A stretch of DNA of 64,000 bases from Methanomassiliicoccales archaeon. GTDB lineage: Archaea > Thermoplasmatota > Thermoplasmata > RBG-16-68-12 > SOIM01. The notes under the pieces are model-generated. The model ran no database searches, was not told where the DNA came from, and was given only the letters and a program-made list of their open reading frames with translations. Position numbers and translations under genes: made by a program. Shown here piece after piece: positions 47,449 to 56,665 of this stretch. The stretch spans positions 1 through 64,000 of the forward strand of contig JAUVHO010000004.1 of assembly GCA_030593295.1 (NCBI GenBank), given 5' to 3'. Each line of letters begins with the position of its first letter. Position 1 is the first letter of the stretch.

Positions 47449-50409
47449 TTGGGGCAGAATTCTGGGAAGTTAAGGAGTAATGAGATGTTCGCTGGCATTG
47501 CTAGGGTCATTGTGAAGCATCACAAGAAGATAGTCGTTCTCTGGTTAGTTCTGCTACTGGCTTCTCTGTACCCTCTCCAGTTCGTTTCGGATGCGGTGGT
47601 GTACGAGGAAGCGGGTTTTGCGCCCGCCAACGTGGAATCCGTGAAGGCCCAGAACATCATCGATGAACAGTTCCCGCGCTCGAATGCCAACAGCACAGTG
47701 CTGGTTGTGGTGCAATCACCCGACATAGCATCCGAGGACGTGAGGGATTTCGCGATATCGGTCGAGGAAAGTGTGAGGGGCAGCTCGGAGGTCCAGGATC
47801 TGGAGGACTTCACATCGGTCTATTCGGTCTATGAGTACGCCTACGAGGAAACAGCGAGAGCGCTGGCACCGGAGATGTACGCGGCCGAGTTCGGGCTCCA
47901 GAGCGCCGCATTCATGTTCTTCAGCGGACCCAATCTCTACGCCCAGAGCTGGAACGGCTTTCCGGTCAATGATACGGTCTTCCAGGCAAGCTGGGACGCG
48001 TACTCGCTCATGATCCCCGACCCGAGCCTCACCGGTCTCCTCTACGCCTACTCGCTCTCATTCAGGGACACCTGGAACAAGACGTTCGATAACGCCTCCA
48101 TGGAGTACATTTCCACTTCGGATTCCCTAACAAGAGGACAGCACGCGATGAACTTCACCACCCCCATGTTCTTTGATTTCATTCCTCCGGTGAACGAGAC
48201 ACAGCAGCTCTACTACGCCGCCTGGAGCGGGTTGGACATCAACACCTGGAGCAACGCGAGCACGGTCCATTTCCTGTTATTGGGAATGATGCAGCAGTTC
48301 TCCGGAATGCCCCTTACACTGCTCGAATCGGTCTACCAGTTGGGTGCGGCCCCTTCCCAAGCTGACCTGGAGCAGTTCGCCCTGGACCAAGTTGGGATGG
48401 GCACGGTCAGTACCTATCCTCTGAGCCTTCCACCTGGTACGCTGGAGTTCCTGATGAACACCACCTCGGACACCATGTTGATGTTGATCTCGTTCTCGAC
48501 CCCATCCGGTGCCGCCGACGGGGACGGGAATAGCATCATGGGGAGGAACGTCGAACTGGTCAGGGAGGCGGTGGAGGATATCAAACGGACACTCAGTGTT
48601 CAGTACATAACGACGTACGTCACAGGTGATGTGGCGCTCGGAGCGGACATGGAAAGTGCCGCCTTCGAGGACGTTGAGAAGATAGATCCGATAACGATTG
48701 CGCTTGTGTTCATCATCATAGGCCTTTTCTTCATGTCGTTCGTGACTCCCGGCGTGGCCGTTGGCGGGATCGGGATTGCGGTGGTCATCAGCCAGAGTTT
48801 GATTGTCATCGTGGGGATATTCGTGGCCAAGGTTCACTTCAGCGTCCTCACATTGATGCTCACGGCCATGCTTGGCGCGGGCACGGATTATGCAATCTTC
48901 CTTATGGCCAGGTATAGGGAGGAACGTCTGAGAGGCAACTCCAAGGAGAAGAGCGTTGAGGAGTGCGTGAAATGGGCGGGAGAGAGCATCACAACGTCCG
49001 GGATCGCCGTCATGATAAGCTTCGGGGCGTTGAGCCTGGCCAGCTTCACGCTGGTCCGTACGATGGGACTGACGATAATGCTGGGGATTGGAATCGCCCT
49101 ATTGGTCGCCCTCACGTTCATACCCTCCGTCCTGATGTGGGTCGGGGACAGGGTCTTCTGGCCCGGATACAAGAAATGGGAGGAAAGGAGTAAGAAGAAG
49201 TCCGGTGCGTACACCAGGTACTTCAGGAAATCGGCCCAGATATCGGTCAAGTATGCCAAGTCAATTACAATCGCCGCGGTGGTGCTGACACTCCCAGCCC
49301 TCTACATGGTGTTCAATCTTGAGACCGGCTTCGACTTCCTCGCGGCGATGCCGGAGACTGAAGCGACGCAGGGAATAGTGGCCATGGGCGAGGGTTTCGG
49401 AGAGGGGAGGTTGACGCCCACCTCCGTTGTCATCCAGTCACCAACTCCCTTCAGAAGCTCCAGCAACGGCAACGTCACCTACGACATCTCCTTCATGGGA
49501 AGCGTGGAGGACCTCAGTAGCCAGATAAGCCAGATCGATAACGTTCAACAGGTCATTGGCCCGACGCGTCCGCAGGGTGTACCGATAGACTACACGGACA
49601 TGAACAACGCCACACTGCAGGAGGAGCTCGGGATCTACATCGAACCGACGATAGGAGAGGACAACGCAACCGTGCTCCTGACCGTCATCCTGAAGAAGGA
49701 GGCGTTCTCGCTCGAGTCGGTGGACACGATCACCCCCATACGCTCCTTGGTCAAAGAGGGGAACGAGAACGACCCCAACTTCCAGGGCGCGACCATGATG
49801 GTCGGTGGTGCCACTGCAAACGTCAGGGACATCAAGGATGTCCTGGACAGCGACTTCCTGCTGATGGTCGCGGTGGTCATCATCGCGGATTTCATCCTGC
49901 TGATGTTCGTCCTGGGCTCGGTACTGGTTCCGCTCCGGCTGATTCTCACCATCCTTCTGAGCATCTCTTGGACGCTGGCAATGACGGTTGTCATCTTCCA
50001 GATATGGCTACAAATCCCGATATTGTGGCTGATGCCCTGGATACTCTTTGTGATCGCGATGGGGTTGGGGATGGACTACGACATCTTCTTGACAACAAGG
50101 ATAAGAGAGGAGGTCGCCAAGGGTAAGAGCGACAAGGATGCCATTGTCACCGCGGTCGAGAAGACGGGAGGGATAATAACGGCAGCTGGATTGGTGATGT
50201 CAGGTGCATTTGCGACCATGATGCTCTCCTCACTCGGCTTGTTGCAGGAGTTCGGTTTCGCACTTGCATTCGTCATTCTTCTCGATGCGATGATCGTGAG
50301 GATCTACCTCGTGCCTTCGGTGATGATACTGCTCCAGAAATGGAACTGGTGGGCGCCCGGAAGGCTGCAGAGGGTCAGGAGAGAGGAGAAGAAGAGGAAC
50401 AAGAAGTAG
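47449..50409 (+). CDS. MMPL/RND-family membrane transporter
   Basis: 986 aa with two repeated RND membrane blocks: LGAGTDYAIFLMARYREE and GLGMDYDIFLTTRIREE. Confidence 0.88.
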   Translation: MGQNSGKLRSNEMFAGIARVIVKHHKKIVVLWLVLLLASLYPLQFVSDAVVYEEAGFAPANVESVKAQNIIDEQFPRSNANSTVLVVVQSPDIASEDVRDFAISVEESVRGSSEVQDLEDFTSVYSVYEYAYEETARALAPEMYAAEFGLQSAAFMFFSGPNLYAQSWNGFPVNDTVFQASWDAYSLMIPDPSLTGLLYAYSLSFRDTWNKTFDNASMEYISTSDSLTRGQHAMNFTTPMFFDFIPPVNETQQLYYAAWSGLDINTWSNASTVHFLLLGMMQQFSGMPLTLLESVYQLGAAPSQADLEQFALDQVGMGTVSTYPLSLPPGTLEFLMNTTSDTMLMLISFSTPSGAADGDGNSIMGRNVELVREAVEDIKRTLSVQYITTYVTGDVALGADMESAAFEDVEKIDPITIALVFIIIGLFFMSFVTPGVAVGGIGIAVVISQSLIVIVGIFVAKVHFSVLTLMLTAMLGAGTDYAIFLMARYREERLRGNSKEKSVEECVKWAGESITTSGIAVMISFGALSLASFTLVRTMGLTIMLGIGIALLVALTFIPSVLMWVGDRVFWPGYKKWEERSKKKSGAYTRYFRKSAQISVKYAKSITIAAVVLTLPALYMVFNLETGFDFLAAMPETEATQGIVAMGEGFGEGRLTPTSVVIQSPTPFRSSSNGNVTYDISFMGSVEDLSSQISQIDNVQQVIGPTRPQGVPIDYTDMNNATLQEELGIYIEPTIGEDNATVLLTVILKKEAFSLESVDTITPIRSLVKEGNENDPNFQGATMMVGGATANVRDIKDVLDSDFLLMVAVVIIADFILLMFVLGSVLVPLRLILTILLSISWTLAMTVVIFQIWLQIPILWLMPWILFVIAMGLGMDYDIFLTTRIREEVAKGKSDKDAIVTAVEKTGGIITAAGLVMSGAFATMMLSSLGLLQEFGFALAFVILLDAMIVRIYLVPSVMILLQKWNWWAPGRLQRVRREEKKRNKK

Positions 50410-50415
50410 ACCAGC

Positions 50416-51048
50416 TCACTTCTTTCTGATCAGCTGTATCCCATCTCTTACAGTGAGGAGAACATTCTCCACCCGATCGTCGGCAACAATCAGCTCGTTC
50501 ATCTTGGCTATGGCTCTGGCGGATTCTGTCTCAGGATTCACCACTTCCCCATCCCACAATGAGTTGTCGATAAGTATCAATCCGCCGGGGTTCAACATGT
50601 CCACAATGATGTCATAGTACTCTGGATAGCGATCCTTGTCCGCATCTAGAAAGACCAGGTCGGGCGTGAAATCCAGGTCCATGATGGTCTCCATAGCTTC
50701 CCCAAACTTGATCTCTATCTTGTTTCCATGAGGGCTCTGTGAGAAATAGTCCTCGGCGATTGCTTTGGCTTCTGGGTCCCTTTCGAGGGTCACCAACCTG
50801 CCATCCCCGGGCAACGCTTCGGCCATTGATAGGGCGGAATAGCCGGTGAAGGTCCCGAGCTCAAGGATATTCTTCACACCAGTTATCTGAACGATCATCT
50901 TCAAGAACCTGCCCTCGACCCTGCCGGTCAGCATGTCTGGATCTGGAGTGTTCTCACGCGTGTATTTCTCCAGCCGCTCAAGAAGCTCCGGCGCGGGCTG
51001 GGTGTGTTCGTGAACGTACCCTTCGACGGTCTCGTCTATAAACGTCAT
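50416..51048 (-). CDS. SAM-dependent O-methyltransferase (COMT-like)
   Basis: NILELGTFTGYSALSMAEALPGDGRLVTLERD, DLVFLDADKDRYPEYYD, GGLILIDNSLWDGEV. Confidence 0.9.
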   Translation of the reverse strand: MTFIDETVEGYVHEHTQPAPELLERLEKYTRENTPDPDMLTGRVEGRFLKMIVQITGVKNILELGTFTGYSALSMAEALPGDGRLVTLERDPEAKAIAEDYFSQSPHGNKIEIKFGEAMETIMDLDFTPDLVFLDADKDRYPEYYDIIVDMLNPGGLILIDNSLWDGEVVNPETESARAIAKMNELIVADDRVENVLLTVRDGIQLIRKK

Positions 51049-51082
51049 ATAAGATTCTTGATAGCCAGTTTGGAGTTAAATC

Positions 51083-52504
51083 TTGCCATGGTGGCCATGG
51101 GAGACTTTAGGTTCTAAGCAACATTACGAGTGGAGGATTGTCCAATTGGCCAAGGAAAGACCGAAGGGCATGCGAACTTTCACGACTATCTGGAGCGGCC
51201 AGATGGTCTCCTTCATGGGAACCACTATGACCCAGTTCGCACTTCTGATCTGGGTGTGGGGGAAGACCCATCAAGCGACCGCCACCGTGCTGATAGCCTT
51301 CTTCACCTTCGTGCCCCTGTTGGTCATGACGCCCATCGCGGGCGCGCTCGTGGACCGGTGGAACCGCAAGAGGGCGATGATCCTCAGCGACCTGAGCGCC
51401 GGGATGGGCAGTATTGTGATACTGCTCCTTTTCTTGTTCAATGGCCTCGAGATCTGGCATCTCTATCTGATCGGTCTTTTCGTAGGTGCTCTCAACGCCT
51501 TCCAGTGGCCTGCATTCTCGGCAGCGATCACAATGCTCGTAGACAAGAAGCATTATGCCAGAACCAGCGGCATGATGGGATTGACCGAGGCAACCTCGAT
51601 GATATTCGGTCCGCCGTTGGCTGCAGTTCTCCTTGTCACCGTGGGCATTTCAGGGGTCCTGATAATCGACATCCTGACGTTCACCTATGCTATAGCTGTG
51701 CTCCTCCCGATTCACATTCCGCAACCGCCTCCGCCAAAGGAAGAGGAAAAGATCAAGAGCATCTGGAAGGATTCGGTCTTTGGATTCAAGTACATATACG
51801 CCAGGAGGTCGCTGTTCCTACTCGTAATGGTCTTCTTCCTGTACAACTTCTTCGCCACATTCTCAGTGAGTATATTTGGGCCGATGGTCCTGGCCAGAAC
51901 TGGTGATAGCGAGATAGTCCTTGGGACCGTAATGTCAGTTCTCGGAATTGGAGGACTTGTCGGCGGCATCACAATTGCAGTGTGGGGAGGCCCTAAGAAG
52001 AAAATCAAAGGGTTACTGGGAGGAATGGCTATAGCTGGATTCGGCGGACTTGCGACTTTCCCGTCCGATCCCATCTTCTGGGCGATGGGCGGTTTTCTGT
52101 TCTTGTTCCTTGGACCAATCGTGAACGGCTGCAGTCAGGCCATCTGGCAAACGAAGACACCTCCGGGCGTGCAGGGTCGGGTGTTCGGGGCGAGGAGGTT
52201 CATAGCTCAAATATCAGGCACGTTCGGCTTACTCTTAGTGGGACCCCTGGCAGATTTCGTGTTCGAACCCGCTTTCAATCAGGGAGGAAGTCTGGCAGGT
52301 GCTTTCGGATGGTTGATAGAACCTGGAGCGGGATCGGGAATGGCATTCTTGGTCTTTCTGGGCATTTTCCTCTCCTCACTTGTTGCGGCCATAGCCTATC
52401 TGGTTCGGGACATCAGGGATATCGAGGAGATCCTACCCGATTTTGACGAAGGTCAGGAGCCCAAGGACAAGGAAAGCCCTTCTGAGAACACCAAAGAAGA
52501 TTAG
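51083..52504 (+). CDS. Major facilitator superfamily transporter
   Basis: About 12 TM segments; GALVDRWNRKRAMILSDL MFS loop motif. Confidence 0.85.
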   Translation: MPWWPWETLGSKQHYEWRIVQLAKERPKGMRTFTTIWSGQMVSFMGTTMTQFALLIWVWGKTHQATATVLIAFFTFVPLLVMTPIAGALVDRWNRKRAMILSDLSAGMGSIVILLLFLFNGLEIWHLYLIGLFVGALNAFQWPAFSAAITMLVDKKHYARTSGMMGLTEATSMIFGPPLAAVLLVTVGISGVLIIDILTFTYAIAVLLPIHIPQPPPPKEEEKIKSIWKDSVFGFKYIYARRSLFLLVMVFFLYNFFATFSVSIFGPMVLARTGDSEIVLGTVMSVLGIGGLVGGITIAVWGGPKKKIKGLLGGMAIAGFGGLATFPSDPIFWAMGGFLFLFLGPIVNGCSQAIWQTKTPPGVQGRVFGARRFIAQISGTFGLLLVGPLADFVFEPAFNQGGSLAGAFGWLIEPGAGSGMAFLVFLGIFLSSLVAAIAYLVRDIRDIEEILPDFDEGQEPKDKESPSENTKED

Positions 52505-52554
52505 GAGAGAGGCGAAGGGGCAAGGCTCTTAAACGCACTAGCTTCAGCGGTTCT

Positions 52555-52571
52555 TATTTACCCACATAATA
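52555..52571. repeat. Candidate attL core TATTTACCCACATAATA
   Basis: Exact match to 62829-62845, 54 bp before the integrase start. Confidence 0.82.
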
Positions 52572-52624
52572 TTGGGAATTCCTATCATTTTTTGTGGTTT
52601 AAATACTAGAACACAATTCTAATC

Positions 52625-53770
52625 ATGTCAAGGAAAAAGACAAAGGAAAAAGAGATAGACGAGAGAACCAAGAACCTGATTGAAAGGTATAGGGAGAAGG
52701 CAAATTCAGGGTCTTTGAGTGAATCCACAGTCATCAACACAATTAGTGCTGTGAAAACATTCAAGGTATTCTTGGGTGCAAAGCCACTGGACAGAGTGAC
52801 GGACAGGGACGTGGACAGGTTCTTTAGTTCCGAAAGGGTGAAGACACTCAAAGAGTCGAGTCAGGGTGTGCTCAAGTTGCGACTCAGAAGCTTTTACAGG
52901 TATTTGAATGGAGGCGAAACACCGGAATTTGTCAGTCATCTAAAGGTGAGGAAACTTGGGCAGAAGTCGCCAGTCAAACCAAAAGACATTCTTTCAGAAG
53001 AGGAGGTTCTCTCCATGATAAAAACGTGTCAAATCCCATTGGAGAGGGCAGTCATCTCAGTTTTGTATGAGTCTGCGTGTAGAAGGGGAGAGCTACTGAA
53101 CCTGACAATAGGAGATGTGATAATTGACGATAAAGGAGCTATCATACAAGTGGACGGAAAGACGGGAGAGAGAACCATTCGGCTCATTCACTCAGTCCCA
53201 TTCCTACAGCAGTGGCTAAATCACCATCCACAGGGAGATGACAAGAAGAATAAACTGTTTCCGTTATGGGAACCAGACCTTTTCTCACTTATCAAGAGAG
53301 CGTCCAAAGAGGCAGGAATAGAGAGAAGGGTTTGGGTTCATCTATTCAGACATAGCAGATTGACCCACCTGGCAAAACACCTCACTGAGTCGGAACTGAA
53401 GGTCTTTGCGGGGTGGAAAGCCCACTCTAATATGGCGAGCGTCTACGTTCACCTGAATGGGCATGATTTGGATGACAAACTGGTTAGCATAGCTCAGCAA
53501 GGGAGACCACCACCGAGGGAAGAAGCCGAGCCCTCGCCACTCAAACCGATGAAATGTTCACGCTGTGAGAAAGAGAATCCAGCAGATGCTTTGTACTGCA
53601 ATTGTGGAATGCACCTGCGAGTCGATAGGGCAGTCAAAGATGGGCTGAAACAGACAGAGTTTGAGCAGGTGGTCAAGGAGCTTGTTCAGAAGTTGGCCGG
53701 GGATAGCAATTTCCGAGAGGGGATAAAAGAAGCTTTAAGGATAGCCGAATCCTTCCCGGAACGGAGGTGA
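52625..53770 (+). CDS. Tyrosine recombinase/integrase with C-terminal zinc-ribbon-like CxxC motif
   Basis: SACRRGELLNLTIGDV, HLFRHSRLTHLAKHL, GWKAHSNMASVYVHL (R...HxxR...H...Y); C-terminal CSRCEKENPADALYCNCG. Confidence 0.93.
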   Translation: MSRKKTKEKEIDERTKNLIERYREKANSGSLSESTVINTISAVKTFKVFLGAKPLDRVTDRDVDRFFSSERVKTLKESSQGVLKLRLRSFYRYLNGGETPEFVSHLKVRKLGQKSPVKPKDILSEEEVLSMIKTCQIPLERAVISVLYESACRRGELLNLTIGDVIIDDKGAIIQVDGKTGERTIRLIHSVPFLQQWLNHHPQGDDKKNKLFPLWEPDLFSLIKRASKEAGIERRVWVHLFRHSRLTHLAKHLTESELKVFAGWKAHSNMASVYVHLNGHDLDDKLVSIAQQGRPPPREEAEPSPLKPMKCSRCEKENPADALYCNCGMHLRVDRAVKDGLKQTEFEQVVKELVQKLAGDSNFREGIKEALRIAESFPERR

Positions 53771-53774
53771 ATGT

Positions 53775-54065
53775 ATGCCTGACCATGAGGAAACTCTAAG
53801 ACTCGCTAAGAGAGTGCTTGAGAGAAGAGGCTATAGCGTTTGGGACACGAGGGACAGAAGGACCGTCATCGCCACACCGGAAGGGAACCCCGACCTCAGG
53901 GCCACCAAAGACGGCGAGACGCTTTGGATCGAAGTGAAGCGGGACACCCTACCGTTCGTCAAGCAGATCGAAGGCTATAGCAAACTGGAAGGAAAAACGA
54001 TATTGCTCCTCGGCATAGATACGAGCAACATTGAGCTTTGGGGAATACAAGATTTGGAAATATAG
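53775..54065 (+). CDS. Small PD-(D/E)XK-like nuclease domain protein
   Basis: GNPDLRATKDGETLWIEVKRD matches PD-Xn-ExK; directly follows the integrase. Confidence 0.65.
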   Translation: MPDHEETLRLAKRVLERRGYSVWDTRDRRTVIATPEGNPDLRATKDGETLWIEVKRDTLPFVKQIEGYSKLEGKTILLLGIDTSNIELWGIQDLEI

Positions 54066-54136
54066 TCTTCATAGTGGTAGCCAGTAGGTTTGGGCAAGGC
54101 ACAGTTCTATGTACTCTGATCCGTCAAGTAGGATAT

Positions 54137-54643
54137 TCATCTTCTTAATGGCCAATAGAAACCACAGTCACCCGAAATAATCTTATCCACTCCCTCGTGA
54201 TTATATGTGACATAAGAGAAAATGTGGTATTCGCCTTTTTCCCTGATCTTCCATTGGTCAGGAGTTCTTCTTTCACTTTCAAAGACCTGCTTCTCCTTCC
54301 CTGGTTCCAGAACCCAACTACGCTCATATCCCTTGCTAATCTGTAGCTTTCCCCCATGCATGACCTTGATTACATGGTAACTGACCCAAATGCGATTTTT
54401 TGTCTTGTTCTTGAAGTGATAGACTACACTCATGGCTCCGTTTCTGATGTTAGTCTTGATTGCCAGCTCAAGCGGTCTCTTCTCGCTGAAATACACGATG
54501 CAGAGAACGAAAAATGCTCCAATAGCCACTGACATTATGATGAATGCCAGAATTGTATCGATTGCATCCCCAGCCAATAGGGTCGCTACATTCGCTATCC
54601 ACATTGGTAGGAATATCTTCATCCAGTCTTGTTTCTTCACCAT
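54137..54643 (-). CDS. Small membrane protein, element-encoded
   Basis: Two N-terminal hydrophobic helices, otherwise unrecognised. Confidence 0.6.
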   Translation of the reverse strand: MVKKQDWMKIFLPMWIANVATLLAGDAIDTILAFIIMSVAIGAFFVLCIVYFSEKRPLELAIKTNIRNGAMSVVYHFKNKTKNRIWVSYHVIKVMHGGKLQISKGYERSWVLEPGKEKQVFESERRTPDQWKIREKGEYHIFSYVTYNHEGVDKIISGDCGFYWPLRR

Positions 54644-54780
54644 ATCCCTTATATCCTCAATTCTTCCGGTGAATAAAAGAGTTATCTCTTGGAGATTCTA
54701 TGGTGCACCAAAGTTAACTTACTGGATACCACTCAATTCAAACTATATCCTATATACTAAACCCTGTTTTATTGACAATC

Positions 54781-55275
54781 ATGAGGCAGTTAAATACCCC
54801 TGCAATAGGGTATGCCAGGAGTAGCGAAGGCAGAGAGCTAAGCCTTCAGACTCAAGTTGATGCCATAAAGAGAATCTGTGAGGCGAGAGGGATGGACCTG
54901 AAAGGAATCGTAGAAGAAGCTGGTTCCGCCTTTGATGGTTCGTACAGGGGACAGTTTCAGAAGATTCTGCAGGGGATAGATGGATGGGGCATATTGGTAG
55001 CGTACGACCTTTCTCGCATATCAAGGTCTTGGACAGAGTGGCTAGACATCCTCTCTCAGCTTGATGCGAAAGGGAAAAGGATTCTTACTTGTCAAGGGGA
55101 ACTCGACACGTCCACTGCCGATGGCTGGATGCTCGCCATGTTTCAGATAGTTCTGGCGTGCTATCAGTCACGGAAGATGTCCGAAACTATTCGGTCAGGG
55201 TTGGAGAGAACGAACAAGAGGATCGGGAGACATCCGAGGAACTGCCAGTGCGACAAGCATAGAAAGAAAAACTGA
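54781..55275 (+). CDS. Serine recombinase (resolvase/invertase catalytic domain)
   Basis: AIGYARSSEGRELSLQTQVDAIKRICEARG, VAYDLSRISRSWTEWLDILSQLDAKGKRILTCQGELDTSTADGWMLAMFQIVLACYQSRKMSETIRSGLER. Confidence 0.9.
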   Translation: MRQLNTPAIGYARSSEGRELSLQTQVDAIKRICEARGMDLKGIVEEAGSAFDGSYRGQFQKILQGIDGWGILVAYDLSRISRSWTEWLDILSQLDAKGKRILTCQGELDTSTADGWMLAMFQIVLACYQSRKMSETIRSGLERTNKRIGRHPRNCQCDKHRKKN

Positions 55276-55636
55276 GTGAAGATGGAGGAATTCTGGGCAC
55301 AAGAGCCAATGGCAGGTTGTTTATGTATCTGCTATCGCAGTTTGGGCAGTAATGCCCACCTACAGACAGTATATGGGCATCTAGACAGTGACTCACACCT
55401 AGAGTATGCCACTCAATCACCGTTTCTCAAGACCAGTTACCCTTTTGACCGAGAATGGACAGTCTATGATGTCCAGATATTACGCCAATGTATATGTCGC
55501 ATCTAAATACCGACACTTCATAATATTCAGCATGGAAAGAATTCGCCAGTCTGGAAACAGACAAAAGGAAACGCACAGAGGACTCGCTTAGATCCTTCCG
55601 GCTCTGAGCCTCTCCCATTCTTTTTTGGGTGAGAAG

Positions 55637-55819
55637 ATGAAAGAAACCGTCTATGAGAACCCCGCTGGAATACACTCCTATCTACTGCACGCACCGAAGT
55701 TCCTGTTTCGGAAGTTCAAAGAGCAGTGCAAGCAGGAAGGAATCAGCATGCAAGAATGTCTGGAGTCGTTCATGTCGGAATTTGTCTATGACGATGGTGA
55801 AGAAGATGTCGATGAGTAG
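55637..55819 (+). CDS. Small ribbon-helix-helix-like protein
   Basis: KFLFRKFKEQCKQEGISMQECLESFMSEFV resembles an RHH helix-turn-helix; short. Confidence 0.45.
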   Translation: MKETVYENPAGIHSYLLHAPKFLFRKFKEQCKQEGISMQECLESFMSEFVYDDGEEDVDE

Positions 55820-56069
55820 ACTAGCCTGGAGAGCACTTGCTAGACTGGGCACGTCCTTGATTGAGGAAGGAGTTCCTGAAGAATTAGTTAATTCGATTTT
55901 GCAGAAGGTGACACGGAAAGTGACACTGTATCACCAAAATCCTGAGAATTATGCCGACTCTGGCTACTCCGATTGGCAGAAAGATGGCAATGGTTGGCCC
56001 GAAGATGAGGATGACGAGGATGGTGAGGGTTTCGTGGATCAGGAAGATGAGGATGGTGAGGACGAATGA
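55806..56069 (+). CDS. Small protein with very acidic C-terminal tail
   Basis: Overlaps previous ORF; MSMSRLAWRALARLGTSLIEEGVPEELVNSILQKV...EDEDDEDGEGFVDQEDEDGEDE. Confidence 0.55.
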   Translation: MSMSRLAWRALARLGTSLIEEGVPEELVNSILQKVTRKVTLYHQNPENYADSGYSDWQKDGNGWPEDEDDEDGEGFVDQEDEDGEDE

Positions 56070-56224
56070 TTGCTGATGGTGAAGAACCGAGACCCACATA
56101 CTGCCCGAGCTGTGGAGGAACCAATTTACAGACGAGAATGCGAAAGAATACCACTTGGATCGGCTGTCTGGATTGTGCTCATGTCTGGAACCCGCTTTCA
56201 TCTGAGGAGAGGATGATGGTATGA
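56066..56224 (+). CDS. 52-aa zinc-ribbon protein (not in the supplied ORF track)
   Basis: My translation: MIADGEEPRPTYCPSCGGTNLQTRMRKNTTWIGCLDCAHVWNPLSSEERMMV*; ATGA overlaps at both ends. Confidence 0.65.
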   Translation: MIADGEEPRPTYCPSCGGTNLQTRMRKNTTWIGCLDCAHVWNPLSSEERMMV

Positions 56225-56508
56225 CGAAAGACTTTCTCCGTGACCTAATGCAGTCCGTTGCCAGCGAGTACGAACTCGAACCTGCAACGGACATCTTCAT
56301 TCTGCCTGAAATTGAGGAACCGACCTATTTTTTCGCAAGCAACTTCGTGGTTCTTCCAGACGATAGGGACTTGAAATCGGACATCGTTCACGAACTCCTC
56401 CATGCCACTTTTCCAGAACTATCGGAAAGCGAGGTTGAGGAAATTACGATGTGCCTTGAGGATGACGAAGATGACGAAGTCGAAGATGGTGCTCAGTTCT
56501 GCCTTTGA
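56221..56508 (+). CDS. Minimal HExxH-motif (metallopeptidase-like) protein with acidic tail
   Basis: SDIVHELLHATFPELSESEVEEI; ATGA overlap with the upstream zinc-ribbon ORF. Confidence 0.6.
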   Translation: MTKDFLRDLMQSVASEYELEPATDIFILPEIEEPTYFFASNFVVLPDDRDLKSDIVHELLHATFPELSESEVEEITMCLEDDEDDEVEDGAQFCL

Positions 56509-56647
56509 GCTTGGAATGGTCTATTTCAAGCCCTGCGACGCCAAGGAACTCCGTTCTGGCGAGTGGCTGGTCTTAGAGGTCTTGAAGGAGAAAGGGAATA
56601 GAACGATCTATCACATGCCAAAAAAGGGCACAGACTACAAGAATTGA
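56462..56647 (+). CDS. Small hypothetical element protein
   Basis: DAKELRSGEWLVLEVLKEKG, similar to the SGEWLVVE motif of 62514..62771; overlaps the previous ORF. Confidence 0.45.
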   Translation: MTKMTKSKMVLSSAFELGMVYFKPCDAKELRSGEWLVLEVLKEKGNRTIYHMPKKGTDYKN

Positions 56648-56665
56648 CGTGGAATCCCGTCCTCG

